Assembly: GCA_030631415.1 (NCBI GenBank) | Contig: DAOVLE010000095.1 | Span: forward strand, 1-18,005 | Length of the DNA: 18,005 nucleotides | From: JAAEQG01 sp023133475 | GTDB lineage: Bacteria > Planctomycetota > Phycisphaerae > UBA1845 | Direction of reading: 5' to 3' | Notes under the pieces: model-generated | Databases searched by the model: none | Seen by the model: the letters and a program-made list of their open reading frames with translations, nothing else | Told to the model about the DNA's origin: nothing | Shown here: piece after piece, positions 8,510 through 17,600 of the stretch | Position numbering within the stretch: position 1 is the first letter of the stretch | Layout: every line of letters begins with the position of its first letter | Translations under genes and position numbers: made by a program

Positions 8510-11395
8510 ATGTACACGCGGACATTTCTTACAGTGCTTGTATTGATTGGTCTGATGAGCTTCGCAGCCCCTGCTCAGGCTTTGATTTACGTCGATGTCG
8601 CCGCGACGGGTGCGAATAACGGCTCGAGCTGGGTGAACGCCTATACCGATCTGCAGAACGCCCTATCCGCAGCCAACCCGGGCGAGGATGTCTGGGTAGC
8701 TGAGGGGACCTACACGCCGGCGGTTACGTTCCAGCTACTCAATGGCGTGGGGCTCTACGGGGGTTTCCCAAGCAGCGGGGGGCCATGGGCGAGCCGCAAT
8801 TGGGTCGCCAACCAAACCACTCTGTCCCGTAGCGGCAGCGGCAACGTGGTAACCGGCACCGGGACGGATAACACAGCGGTCCTGGACGGCTTTACCGTCA
8901 CAAACGGCGGTTGCGGGCTGTACAGCTACGGTAGTGGCAGCCCAACGGTGACCAACTGCACTTTCAGCGGGAATGGCACCGGGGTGTACAACTACCTTGG
9001 CAGCCCGATAGTGACCAATTGCACGTTCAGCGAAAACAACCGCGGGATGACCAACTCCAGTAGTGGCCCGACGTTGATCAATTGCACGTTCAGCGAGAAC
9101 TCCGCCAGCTACGAGAGCCATGGCGCCGGGATGTACAACAACAACAGTAGCCCAACGCTGACCAACTGCACATTCATCGGGAATACCACAAACGGCAACC
9201 ACACCTACGGCGCCGGGATATTGGCCCGTGAAAGCAACCTGACGTTGACCAACTGTACGTTCATCGGGAACCGTACAGGGGATTGGGATTGCCGCGGCGG
9301 CGGGATATACAGTTACTGGAGTTGCACCCTGACGTTGACCAACTGCGCATTCATCGGGAACTGCGGCGGCACTCGAGGCTGGAGCCAGGGCGGTGGGGTA
9401 CACGACCGTGAAGGCACCCTGACGCTGACCAACTGCACGTTCGTCGGAAACTCAGCGGCACCCGGCGGCAATGAGAATGGTTGCGGAGGCGGGCTATATA
9501 CGACCTCCTCCGCCGCTATGATAAGAAACTGCATCTTCTGGGGTAATGGGGCCCACCATGGTCCCCAGATCTACGCCACTTACGGCGGTGTTAATGCCAG
9601 GTACAGTTGCATCCAAGGTGGGTGGAGCGGAACCGGCAACATCAGCTCCGACCCACAATTTGTGGACTACAGTGGCGGCGATTATCGCCTCTCATCAGCG
9701 AACCACTCACCTTGCATCGACAGGGGCAACAACGCAGATGTACCGGGTGGAATCACCACCGATCTCGACGGCCACCCGCGATTCGTGGATGATCCCGATA
9801 CCACCGACGGCGGCAGCGGCACACCGCCCATCGTGGACATGGGGGCCTACGAGTACCAGCTTCCTGTGCCTGATGATCAATTGCTGCTGACAGTTGCCCC
9901 CGGTTCGCAGTGCGTCACTACCAATGGCACGGTTGAGGTGACGCTGGACGTGGCCCACCTCACGGCGGCTATCAACGGGACCCAAGCCAGGGTCCACTAT
10001 GACCCCGCCCGCCTTTCGCTGGTCAGTATTACGCCGGCGGCTGATTGGGTGTTGATCGCTCCTTTTGCCCCCAATAACCCTGACCCCGACGGCGATGGCG
10101 ATCTCACCTGTGCTCTGTACTTGCCCGGCGGATCGGTTTCGGAGGATGGCACGGTGGCTACCCTGCAATTCGACCCCCTTACCGAGGGGGCGACCCAGGT
10201 GGTCTTCCAGAGTGACAACCATCCGTTCCACACCAAGCTGACGCGGGCCAGCGACAGCACGACTATTTTCCCATACAAGGAGAACTCAGGCCTAATCAGC
10301 ATCGACAACACCCAAGCCACCGCCGACAACAACAGCCCGGTCTGCGAGGGCGGGACGATCGAACTGTACGGCGGACCAGACAACGGGCCTGACGGACCGT
10401 ACACTTATTCCTGGACGGGGCCCGATAACTTCAACTCTACCTACCAGAATCCAACCATTAGCAACGCTACACTGGCCATGGACGGCACCTACACACTGAC
10501 GGTGACCAATGCCAGCGGGTGCGAGTTCACCGCCGAGACCGAGGTTACGGTGGAATTGTGCATTGTGGTCAACCTCGAGATCGAGGGTTTGATCGGCAAT
10601 AACGGTGAGTACGGTCATACGACGGTTTGGCCCACCGGTGCCCATGTTAACCGTGAAGTGACTTTCGTGTTCACGGATTGCGTGGGTGCTACCGACACGT
10701 ACGTGCTCCCAGTCACCTTTACAGCGCAGGTCGGCACCAACCGGGGTGTCGGAAGTGTGACGTTCACGGGCCTCGACGCCGGCTTCGATTGGCTCAGCGT
10801 CCAGGAGGGCCACGCGTTGCGTAAGCTGGTTGCGGTGGACTTTGTGAGCACGCTGGCTGACAGCGTGACGGTCTTCTTGTCGTCTGGCGACTTCCACACG
10901 GTGTTGGTGGTTCAGGACAACTTGGTTGACATTACGGACTTTTCGATATTGGCATCGAGTTGGGAGACGGTGATCGACGCCGACGAGAGCACCGGCGGCG
11001 ACGCCACCGGCGACGGGTACCATGACGCCGGCGATTTTGCATTGATCCAGCCGAACTTCCTCGAGTTCGGCGACGAGGCCAGCGGTTGCACTAAACTGCT
11101 AAGCGATGTAGGGCGGGTTCCACCCGCCGCGTTCCTAGTGGGAGTGGTATCCCGAACCCCGCGTGCCGGCATCAGCGTTTCCGAGCTGAGTTTGACGGTG
11201 CCCCACGCCGAACGAGCGGACCTCGACGGTAACGGTGTTATTGATGCCCGTGACATCCGCGCATTCGCCCGTCGGCACAACCTGTGCTTGCAGCCGTCGT
11301 TCGATGCCAAGCTGCTGGAGCTTGAGCAGGAGTTGATCGAGCTTGAACCGGCAGTCGATTCGGGGCTCAAGTTAGCCCCGCGCCGTACACGGTAG
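8510..11395 (+). CDS. Secreted parallel beta-helix protein with cohesin/dockerin C-terminal cassette
   Basis: The product has 961 residues and is the only complete gene in the window. Residues 1-24 are a signal peptide (basic start, LTVLVLIGL core, A-P-A-Q-A cleavage site). Residues 25 to about 451 form a right-handed parallel beta-helix. The region begins with IYVD..ATG.NNGSSW, has eight N-C-T-F-type rungs, and closes with the typical end motifs S-P-C-I-D-R-G, T-D-L-D-G-x-P-R and D-M-G-A-Y-E-Y. The folds of pectate lyases and polymorphic outer-membrane proteins are of this class, but no lyase catalytic residues could be identified. A surface-binding or unknown carbohydrate role is therefore possible. 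After a seven-residue linker comes the shared cassette: cohesin-like 458-603, Ig-like 604-685, beta 686-802, dockerin-like 803-862, third EF loop about 904-926, tail ending RRTR. Gaps of 265 and 299 bases with hairpins suggest its own transcript. Confidence 0.94.
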   Translation: MYTRTFLTVLVLIGLMSFAAPAQALIYVDVAATGANNGSSWVNAYTDLQNALSAANPGEDVWVAEGTYTPAVTFQLLNGVGLYGGFPSSGGPWASRNWVANQTTLSRSGSGNVVTGTGTDNTAVLDGFTVTNGGCGLYSYGSGSPTVTNCTFSGNGTGVYNYLGSPIVTNCTFSENNRGMTNSSSGPTLINCTFSENSASYESHGAGMYNNNSSPTLTNCTFIGNTTNGNHTYGAGILARESNLTLTNCTFIGNRTGDWDCRGGGIYSYWSCTLTLTNCAFIGNCGGTRGWSQGGGVHDREGTLTLTNCTFVGNSAAPGGNENGCGGGLYTTSSAAMIRNCIFWGNGAHHGPQIYATYGGVNARYSCIQGGWSGTGNISSDPQFVDYSGGDYRLSSANHSPCIDRGNNADVPGGITTDLDGHPRFVDDPDTTDGGSGTPPIVDMGAYEYQLPVPDDQLLLTVAPGSQCVTTNGTVEVTLDVAHLTAAINGTQARVHYDPARLSLVSITPAADWVLIAPFAPNNPDPDGDGDLTCALYLPGGSVSEDGTVATLQFDPLTEGATQVVFQSDNHPFHTKLTRASDSTTIFPYKENSGLISIDNTQATADNNSPVCEGGTIELYGGPDNGPDGPYTYSWTGPDNFNSTYQNPTISNATLAMDGTYTLTVTNASGCEFTAETEVTVELCIVVNLEIEGLIGNNGEYGHTTVWPTGAHVNREVTFVFTDCVGATDTYVLPVTFTAQVGTNRGVGSVTFTGLDAGFDWLSVQEGHALRKLVAVDFVSTLADSVTVFLSSGDFHTVLVVQDNLVDITDFSILASSWETVIDADESTGGDATGDGYHDAGDFALIQPNFLEFGDEASGCTKLLSDVGRVPPAAFLVGVVSRTPRAGISVSELSLTVPHAERADLDGNGVIDARDIRAFARRHNLCLQPSFDAKLLELEQELIELEPAVDSGLKLAPRRTR
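8936..9532 (+). repeat. Beta-helix rung repeats (eight T-N-C-T-F coils)
   Basis: The codon before the conserved Asn-Cys recurs at 8951, 9014, 9077, 9161, 9248, 9338, 9428 and 9524. Spacings are 63, 63, 84, 87, 90, 90 and 96 bases, so coils grow from 21 to 32 residues toward the C-terminus. The core is (T/I)(N/R)-N-C-x-F-x-x-N. The DNA of rungs 4-7 is also very alike (accaactgcacgttcatcgg type), which fits tandem duplication of the later rungs. The stacked Asn and Cys should form interior ladders of the helix. Confidence 0.85.
9881..11392 (+). repeat. C-terminal cassette copy 2
   Basis: It has the same order as in the first gene: cohesin-like to about 10318, Ig/PKD-like to about 10561, unassigned beta domain to about 10915, dockerin-like loops to about 11095, third EF-type loop near 11219-11287, tail to the stop. 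Here the L-L-L start directly follows the beta-helix without PDEC motifs, which marks the left edge of the cassette. The last roughly 226 residues differ from copy 1 at about 28 positions by hand count. The cohesin-like part is clearly more diverged. Confidence 0.85.
11112..11128 (+). repeat. In-frame palindrome inside the cassette linker
   Basis: GGCGGGT (11112-11118) and ACCCGCC (11122-11128) form a perfect 7-base inverted repeat with a 3-base loop. It encodes G-R-V-P-P between the dockerin-like pair and the third EF loop. The matching site in the first gene (near 7963-7979) keeps the right arm but has lost symmetry in the left arm. It may be a remnant of a palindromic element tolerated in a linker. 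Confidence 0.55.
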
Positions 11396-11474
11396 ACTGT
11401 ATGGATGAATCGGGCAGGGTCCGCTGAGTCGTGACGGTCGGTATTGACCGACGGTCCGCACAGCGGACCCTACC
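11396..11474 (+). repeat. Conserved 3' non-coding hairpin element, copy 2
   Basis: Second copy of the element at 8245-8323, again starting right after a stop codon. The 10-base arms are at 11417-11426 and 11461-11470, and the competing local hairpin pairs 11453-11459 with 11463-11469. All stem bases are identical between copies. The three differences (11397, 11410, 11432) fall outside the listed stems. Confidence 0.8.
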
Positions 11475-11480
11475 GGGCTG

Positions 11481-11506
11481 TCCGGCAGGGGTTGAACCCT
11501 GCTGGA
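11481..11506 (+). terminator. Candidate terminator hairpin after the beta-helix gene
   Basis: TCCGGCAGGG (11481-11490) pairs with CCCTGCTGGA (11497-11506) over ten positions with one G-T pair and a six-base loop GTTGAA. Only a short run, GTTTAG, follows, so the T-tract is weak. It could be a factor-independent terminator, or simply another palindromic repeat of this genome. The rest of the 299-base gap up to the next gene shows no convincing promoter or gene. Confidence 0.4.
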
Positions 11507-11640
11507 GTTTAGTGTAGTATACATGGTTAATCGGCCCCATCTCTCGTGTTTTGGCCTGTTCTGCCAAACTCCGGGGACATGGAGGGGTTTAGTTTCAGTA
11601 GGATACGCGAATATAAAGAGTTTGGTTCAAACAGGTTATG

Positions 11641-11664
11641 ATGCGGTGTTTATCAATGCCGCAT
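11641..11664 (+). promoter_or_regulatory. Small inverted repeat in the 5' leader of the third gene
   Basis: ATGCGG (11641-11646) and CCGCAT (11659-11664) are perfect complements around a 12-base loop, ending 18 bases before the ribosome binding site. It could form a weak leader stem. A chance match is quite possible and no regulator can be named. Confidence 0.25.
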
Positions 11665-11682
11665 TCAAGGAAACCTGTGGAT

Positions 11683-11688
11683 GGAGGA
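11683..11688 (+). promoter_or_regulatory. Shine-Dalgarno GGAGGA that fixes the start of the third gene
   Basis: GGAGGA ends six bases before the ATG at 11695, and a signal peptide begins immediately after that ATG. In-frame ATGs at 11638, 11641 and 11656 have no such site and would put a polar leader in front of the signal sequence. Confidence 0.8.
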
Positions 11689-11694
11689 ATTGCC

Positions 11695-14600
11695 ATGAGA
11701 TTTGTGCGGACAACAAGTTTGACGGTATTGATGTTGGCGGTCGGCGGGCTGGTGCTCGCCGCACCATCTGTCGCTTCCGCCGGCTCGGTCGTCGCGTGGG
11801 GCTGGAACCAATACGGCCAATGTAATGCCCCCTACGGCTACTACAACTTTACTGCTGGTGGCGCGGGCTACTACCATAGCATGATCCTCAAGGACGACGG
11901 GTCGCTCTACGCGTGGGGCAATAACAATTATGGCCAGAGCTCTGAGCCCAGCGGGACCGACTTTGTGGACATCGCCGCGTGCTACCTACACAGCTTGGCT
12001 CTCAAGAGCGACGGCACGGTTGTCGGATGGGGCAATAACGCCGATGGCCAGTGCAACGTGCCGAGTGGCTCCCAGGGTGACTTTGTAGCCATTACCGGAG
12101 GCAGCAATCACAGTCTGGGCCTCTTATCGACGGGGAGCCTCGTTGTATGGGGCGGAAACGACTATGGGCAAATCGACAATGTACCGGCCGGCACCGATTT
12201 TACGACCATTGCCGCGAACGGACGCCACTGTCTTGCGATAAAATCCGACGGCTCGCTCGTTGCATGGGGCAGGAACACCGATGGCCAGTGCGACGTGTCT
12301 TCCGGCGATTATCTGGCCATTGGCGCGGGTTGGTATCACAGTCTGGCCGTCAAGTCCGATGGGTCGCTCGTCGCGTGGGGCTACAACGGCGACGGCCAGT
12401 GCGACGTACCCAGCGGCACCGACTTTGTAGCCGTCGCCGGAGGCGCCCGTCACAGTCTGGCACTCAAGTCCGACGGCTCGCTCGCCGCGTGGGGGAGGAA
12501 CAGCGAGGGCCAGTGCAACGTGCCTTCCGGCAATGACTTTGTAGCCATTGCTGCGGGCGGGTATCACAGTGTGGGCGTGACCGATCTCGAGTGCGTGTCT
12601 CCCTCGATCGTCACGCAGCCTTCGGGAGCGACGCTTTGCTACATGGGCACGTCAGTATCGCACCAGATGTGCGTGGTTGCCAGTGGGAGCCCTCCGCTGT
12701 CGTATCAGTGGCTTAGCCACACTGGTCAACCTATCTATGGGGCAACATCTTCGTGTTACACGCCAACGTTTAACCAGCCCGGGAGCGGCACGTACCGCTG
12801 CGCAGTCTACAACCCTTGCGGCGGCTCGACCTCAACAGACCTGGTTACGGTGTCAGTGGTGATCCCCTACGAGCCATCAACGCCCACCGTCACCCACTAC
12901 TGTGGATACTCCAGGCTGACTCGAGGTTCGCCGCCCAGCGGCGAGACGTGGTACTGGCAAACAGCCAGCAGCGGAACGGACACCTCCAACTCTGCCTCGA
13001 CATGGGACGTGACGGCATCCGGGACTTATTATCTCAGGTCCCGCATGGATTCCTCACCACACTGCTGGTCATACACCCGCAGCATAGGCGTCACCGTCTA
13101 TAACGATCCATCAGCGCCTTCCGCGCCAAGCCAAACGCACAATTGCGGCAATACGGTTCTCACCCGGGGATCGCCGCCCTCCGGGGAGACATGGTACTGG
13201 CAGGGCACCTCCTGCGGGACGAGCACATCGGACTCGGCGGAGACCTATACCGTTACGTCGCCGGGCACATATTATCTCAGAGCCCGCTTGAATTCTTCAG
13301 CACAATGCTGGAGCCCCTCCTGCACAAGCGTTTCCGTGACTGTCAATACTGTCCCGCCAACACCCTCGACGCCAAGCCAAACGTCGTATAACTGCGGCAA
13401 TACCGTCCTTACCCGCGGATCGCCGCCCTCCGGCGTGACATGGTACTGGCAGGGCACATCATGCGGGACGAGCACCGCAGATTCAGCCGCCACGTATACC
13501 GCCAACTCGTCCGGCACCTATTACCTGCGAGCCAGAGACAACACTTCAGGCTGCTGGAGTTCCTGTAGCAGCGTTTCCGTCACCGTCTATGACAATCCCT
13601 CCACACCCTCAACGCCGACGGCCACCAACTATTGTGGATATACCAGACTAAGCCGAGGCACCCCACCCAGCGGTGTGACATGGTACTGGCAAACGTCCGC
13701 CGGCGGAACGAGCACGTCAAACTCCGCCTCGACATGGGACGTTACGGCATCCGGAACCTATTATCTCAGAGCTCGCAGAGACTCTTCGCCGTATTGCTGG
13801 TCGTCAAGCAGTGCCAGCGTAGCCGTTTCGGTGTGGTCCATACCGTCCAATCCCTCACCATCAGCGAATCCGTCGGCCATCTGTGACGGCAACTCTACGG
13901 ATTTGAGCGCCTCGGTTAGTGACGCAGTGATCGACTGGTACACGGGCAGTTGCGGCGGCACCTTCGTCGCCACCGGCAACTCAATCAGTGTCAGTCCGGT
14001 TGCGAACACCACTTACTACGCGCGGGCACGCAATAGTTCCAGTGGTTGCACCAGTTTGGGCTGCGGCTCGGTTATGGTGACGGTCAACGCCAATCCGACA
14101 GCAACGGCGTCGAACAACGGACCGGTCTGTCAGGGCAGCGATGTGACCCTCAGCTCTGGTCCGGGCGGCATGACTTCGTACGCTTGGACGGGCCCCAACA
14201 GCTTTACCTCCGGCGAACAGAACCCGGTGGTCTCGCCGGCGGTGGCGGGGCAGTATTGCGTGACTGTCACGGACGGCAACGGCTGCACGGACTCAGCCTG
14301 CACGGATGTGGCAGTCGACACTTTCGACACGGATGGTGACGGCATTGCCGACTGTGCCGATATCGACGACGACAATGATGGCGTGCCCGACGGCAGCGAC
14401 CCCGCCTCGCTGGACCCGGACTTGTGCGGCGACAGCGATGGTGACAGTTGCGACGACTGCTCGGTCGGCACGGATAACTTCGGCCCGCAATCCGACCAGT
14501 TGCCGGACAACGACGGCACCGACACCGATGGCGACGGCTTCTGCGACGCGGGCGACACGGACGACGACGGCGACGGCGTGCCCGACGGTGACGATTCGCA

Positions 14601-17600
14601 CCCGCTGGATCAGTACCAGTGCCGTGACGTAGACGGTGACACTTGCGACGACTGCTCCAGCGGCACCGACAATCCAGCCAACGACGGCACCGACACCGAT
14701 GGCGATGGCCTCTGCGATGCCGGTGATACAGATGATGACAACGACGGCGTGGCTGACGGCAGCGATTCACACCCGCTGGATCAGTATCGGTGCCGTGACG
14801 TAGACGGCGACACTTGCGACGACTGCTTCAGCGGCATCGACAATCCAGCCAACGACGGCACCGACACCGACGGCGACGGCCTTTGCGACGACGGCGATAC
14901 GGACGACGACAACGACGGCGTGGCTGATGGCAGTGACCTTGCCCCGTCGAACCCTGACTTGTGCGGTGACAGTGACGGCGACAGTTGCGACGACTGCTCG
15001 GTCGGCACCGACGACTTCGGCCCGCTGTCCGACCAGTTGCCGGGCAATGACGGGGCGGACTTTGACAGTGATGGCGCCTGCGATGCCGGCGATACGGATA
15101 TCGACAACGATGGCCGTCTCAACGTGGACGACAGCGACGACTTCAACCAGAACATCTGTGCCGACACCGATGCCGACGGCTGCGATGACTGCTCCAGCGG
15201 TACGTTTGCCCCGGCAAACGACGGCGCGGACTTCGACGGCGACGGCCTCTGCGACGCCGGCGATCCGGATATCGACAACGACGGGCGTCTCAACGCAGAC
15301 GACAGCGACACCTTCAACCCGAACGTCTGTGCCGACACCGATGCCGACGGCTGTGATGACTGCTCCAGCGGTACGTTTGCCCCGGCAAATGACGGCACTG
15401 ATACCGATGGCGACGGTCTCTGTGACACCGGTGATCCGGATGACGACAATGACGGCGTGCTTGACGATGCCGACAGCAATTCGCTAGACCCGGACATCTG
15501 CGAAGACGCCGACGGTGACGGCTGTGACGACTGCTCGGTGGGCACCGACGACTTCGGCCCGCTGGCTGACAACGACCCGTCCAACGATGGAACAGACACC
15601 GACGGCGACGGTATCTGTGACAACGGCGATTCAGACGATGACAATGACAGTGTGCTCGACGGTGACGACAGCGATCCGCTGGACCCCTATCTCTGCCAGG
15701 ACACCGATGCCGACGACTGTGACGACTGCTCGCAGACCGGCGGCCCGCCCGACCCGGCCAACGACGGCACCGACACCGATAGTGACGGCCTCTGCGACAC
15801 CGGCGATACCGACGACGACGGTGACGGCGTGGCTGACGGTGACGATTCGCACCCGTTGGATCCGTACCAGTGCCGCGATCTTGACAGTGATAGTTGCGAC
15901 GACTGTTCCAGCGGCACCGACAATCCTGCCAATGACGGCACCGACACCGACGGCGACGGCCTCTGCGACGACGGTGATACGGACGACGACAACGATGGCG
16001 TGCTCGACGCCGCCGACACCAATTCGCTCGACCCGGACCTCTGTGAAGACACAGACGGCGACGGCTGCGACGACTGTTCGGTCGGCACCGACGACTTCGG
16101 CCCGCTGGCTGACAACGATCCGGCTAATGATGGGACCGACACCGACAGTGACGGTCTCTGCGACGCCGGTGACCCCGACGACGACAACGACGGCGTGCTG
16201 GATGGCGACGACACCGATCCGCTAAACCCGGACGTTTGCGAAGACACAGACGGTGACGGCTGTGACGACTGCTCGGTGGGCACCGATGACTTCGGGCCAT
16301 TGGCTGACAACGACCCGTCCAACGATGGGCTCGACACCGATAGCAACGGAATCTGCGACGCCGGCGATACCGATGACGACGGCGACGGTGTGCCTGACGG
16401 TGACGATTCGCACCCGCTGGATCAGTACCAGTGCCGTGACGTAGACGGTGATACTTGCGACGACTGCGCCGGCGGCACCGACGATCCTTCCAACGACGGC
16501 ACCGACACCGACAGTGACGGTCTCTGCGACGCCGGTGATACAGACGACGACAACGATGGCGTGCTCGACGGTGACGACACCGATCCGCTCGACCCGGATG
16601 TCTGCGAAGACACAGACGGTGACGGCTGCGACGACTGCTCGGTGGGCACCGACGACTTCGGCCCGCTGGCTGACAACAACCCAGCTAACGACGGGACCGA
16701 CACCGATGGCGACGGAATCTGCAACGCCGGCGACAACTGCCCGGACCACGCGAACTCCGATCAGGCTGATTGCGACAACGACGGGACAGGTGATGTATGT
16801 GCCATCGCCACCGGCGGTAGCGAGGACTGCAATTTCAACGGGGTTCCCGACGAGTGTGACATCGCCGTGAGCACCAGCGAAGACTGCAACAGCAACAGCA
16901 TCCCGGACGAGTGCGACATCTCCGACGGCACCAGTGAGGACTACAACACCAACGGCATCCCCGACGAGTGCGAGCCGGCTTTTGGCCAACTGTTGCTCAG
17001 GACGGGCGAGGAACCCGGGGTGCTGTGTGTGGACACCGAAGACACCTTCACGGTAACCCTGGAGGTGGCCGACCTGGGCTATGCCATCAACGGCGTGCAG
17101 GCTTTGATCCACTATGATGCCGCTTATCTGTCGCTGGTCAGTATCACCCCGGCTACCGGCTGGACATTGATCACTCCCGACGGCGGCAACCCCGACCCGG
17201 ACGGCGACGGCGATCTCACTTGTGCCCTGTATCTGCCGGGCGGGGAGACGTCCGCTGCCGGCACGGTGGCAACTCTGTTGTTTGACCCCATTGGCGAGGG
17301 TGCCACGAGCGTGACGTTCCAGTCGGACGATCCGCCGTTCCACACCAAGCTGACTCGCGCTTACGACAACACCGCGATCCTGCCGGACAAGATTGATTCA
17401 GGCACGATCAGCATCGACAACACGGTAGCCATCGCGAGCAACAACGGCCCGATCTTCTGTGAAGGCGATACCATCGAGTTGTCCGGCGGCCCGAGTAGCG
17501 GCCCACTGGGCCCGTATACCTATTCGTGGACGGGGCCTGACGACTTCAGTTCCAGCGAGCAGAGCCCGACGATTAGTGACGCCACATTGGGTATGACAGG

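Noticed and set aside
8365..8619. Small plus-strand open frame overlapping the start of the beta-helix gene
   Set aside because: It overlaps the signal peptide region in another frame, has no ribosome binding site that I can see, and its product resembles no family. The rest of 8324-8509 holds only a 5-base stem (8354-8358 with 8365-8369).
11637..11642. TATGAT as a -10 promoter box for the third gene
   Set aside because: No acceptable -35 hexamer or extended -10 lies at proper spacing, and promoter rules for this group are not known to me.
11638..11658. In-frame ATGs at 11638, 11641 and 11656 as starts of the third gene
   Set aside because: None has a ribosome binding site, and they would bury the signal peptide behind a polar leader; the ATG at 11695 has GGAGGA at good spacing.
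14449..16800. Regular direct repeats as a CRISPR array or minisatellite
   Set aside because: Units are 171-195 bases, all multiples of three, in one open frame with conserved Asp/Cys codons; this is a protein repeat.
14130..17343. Long open frames on the minus strand opposite the calcium-type array
   Set aside because: They encode Ser/Pro/Val low-complexity repeats (S-V-P-S-L-A-G type) that are the direct shadow of GAC/GGC-rich plus-strand codons; no start signals or real domains.
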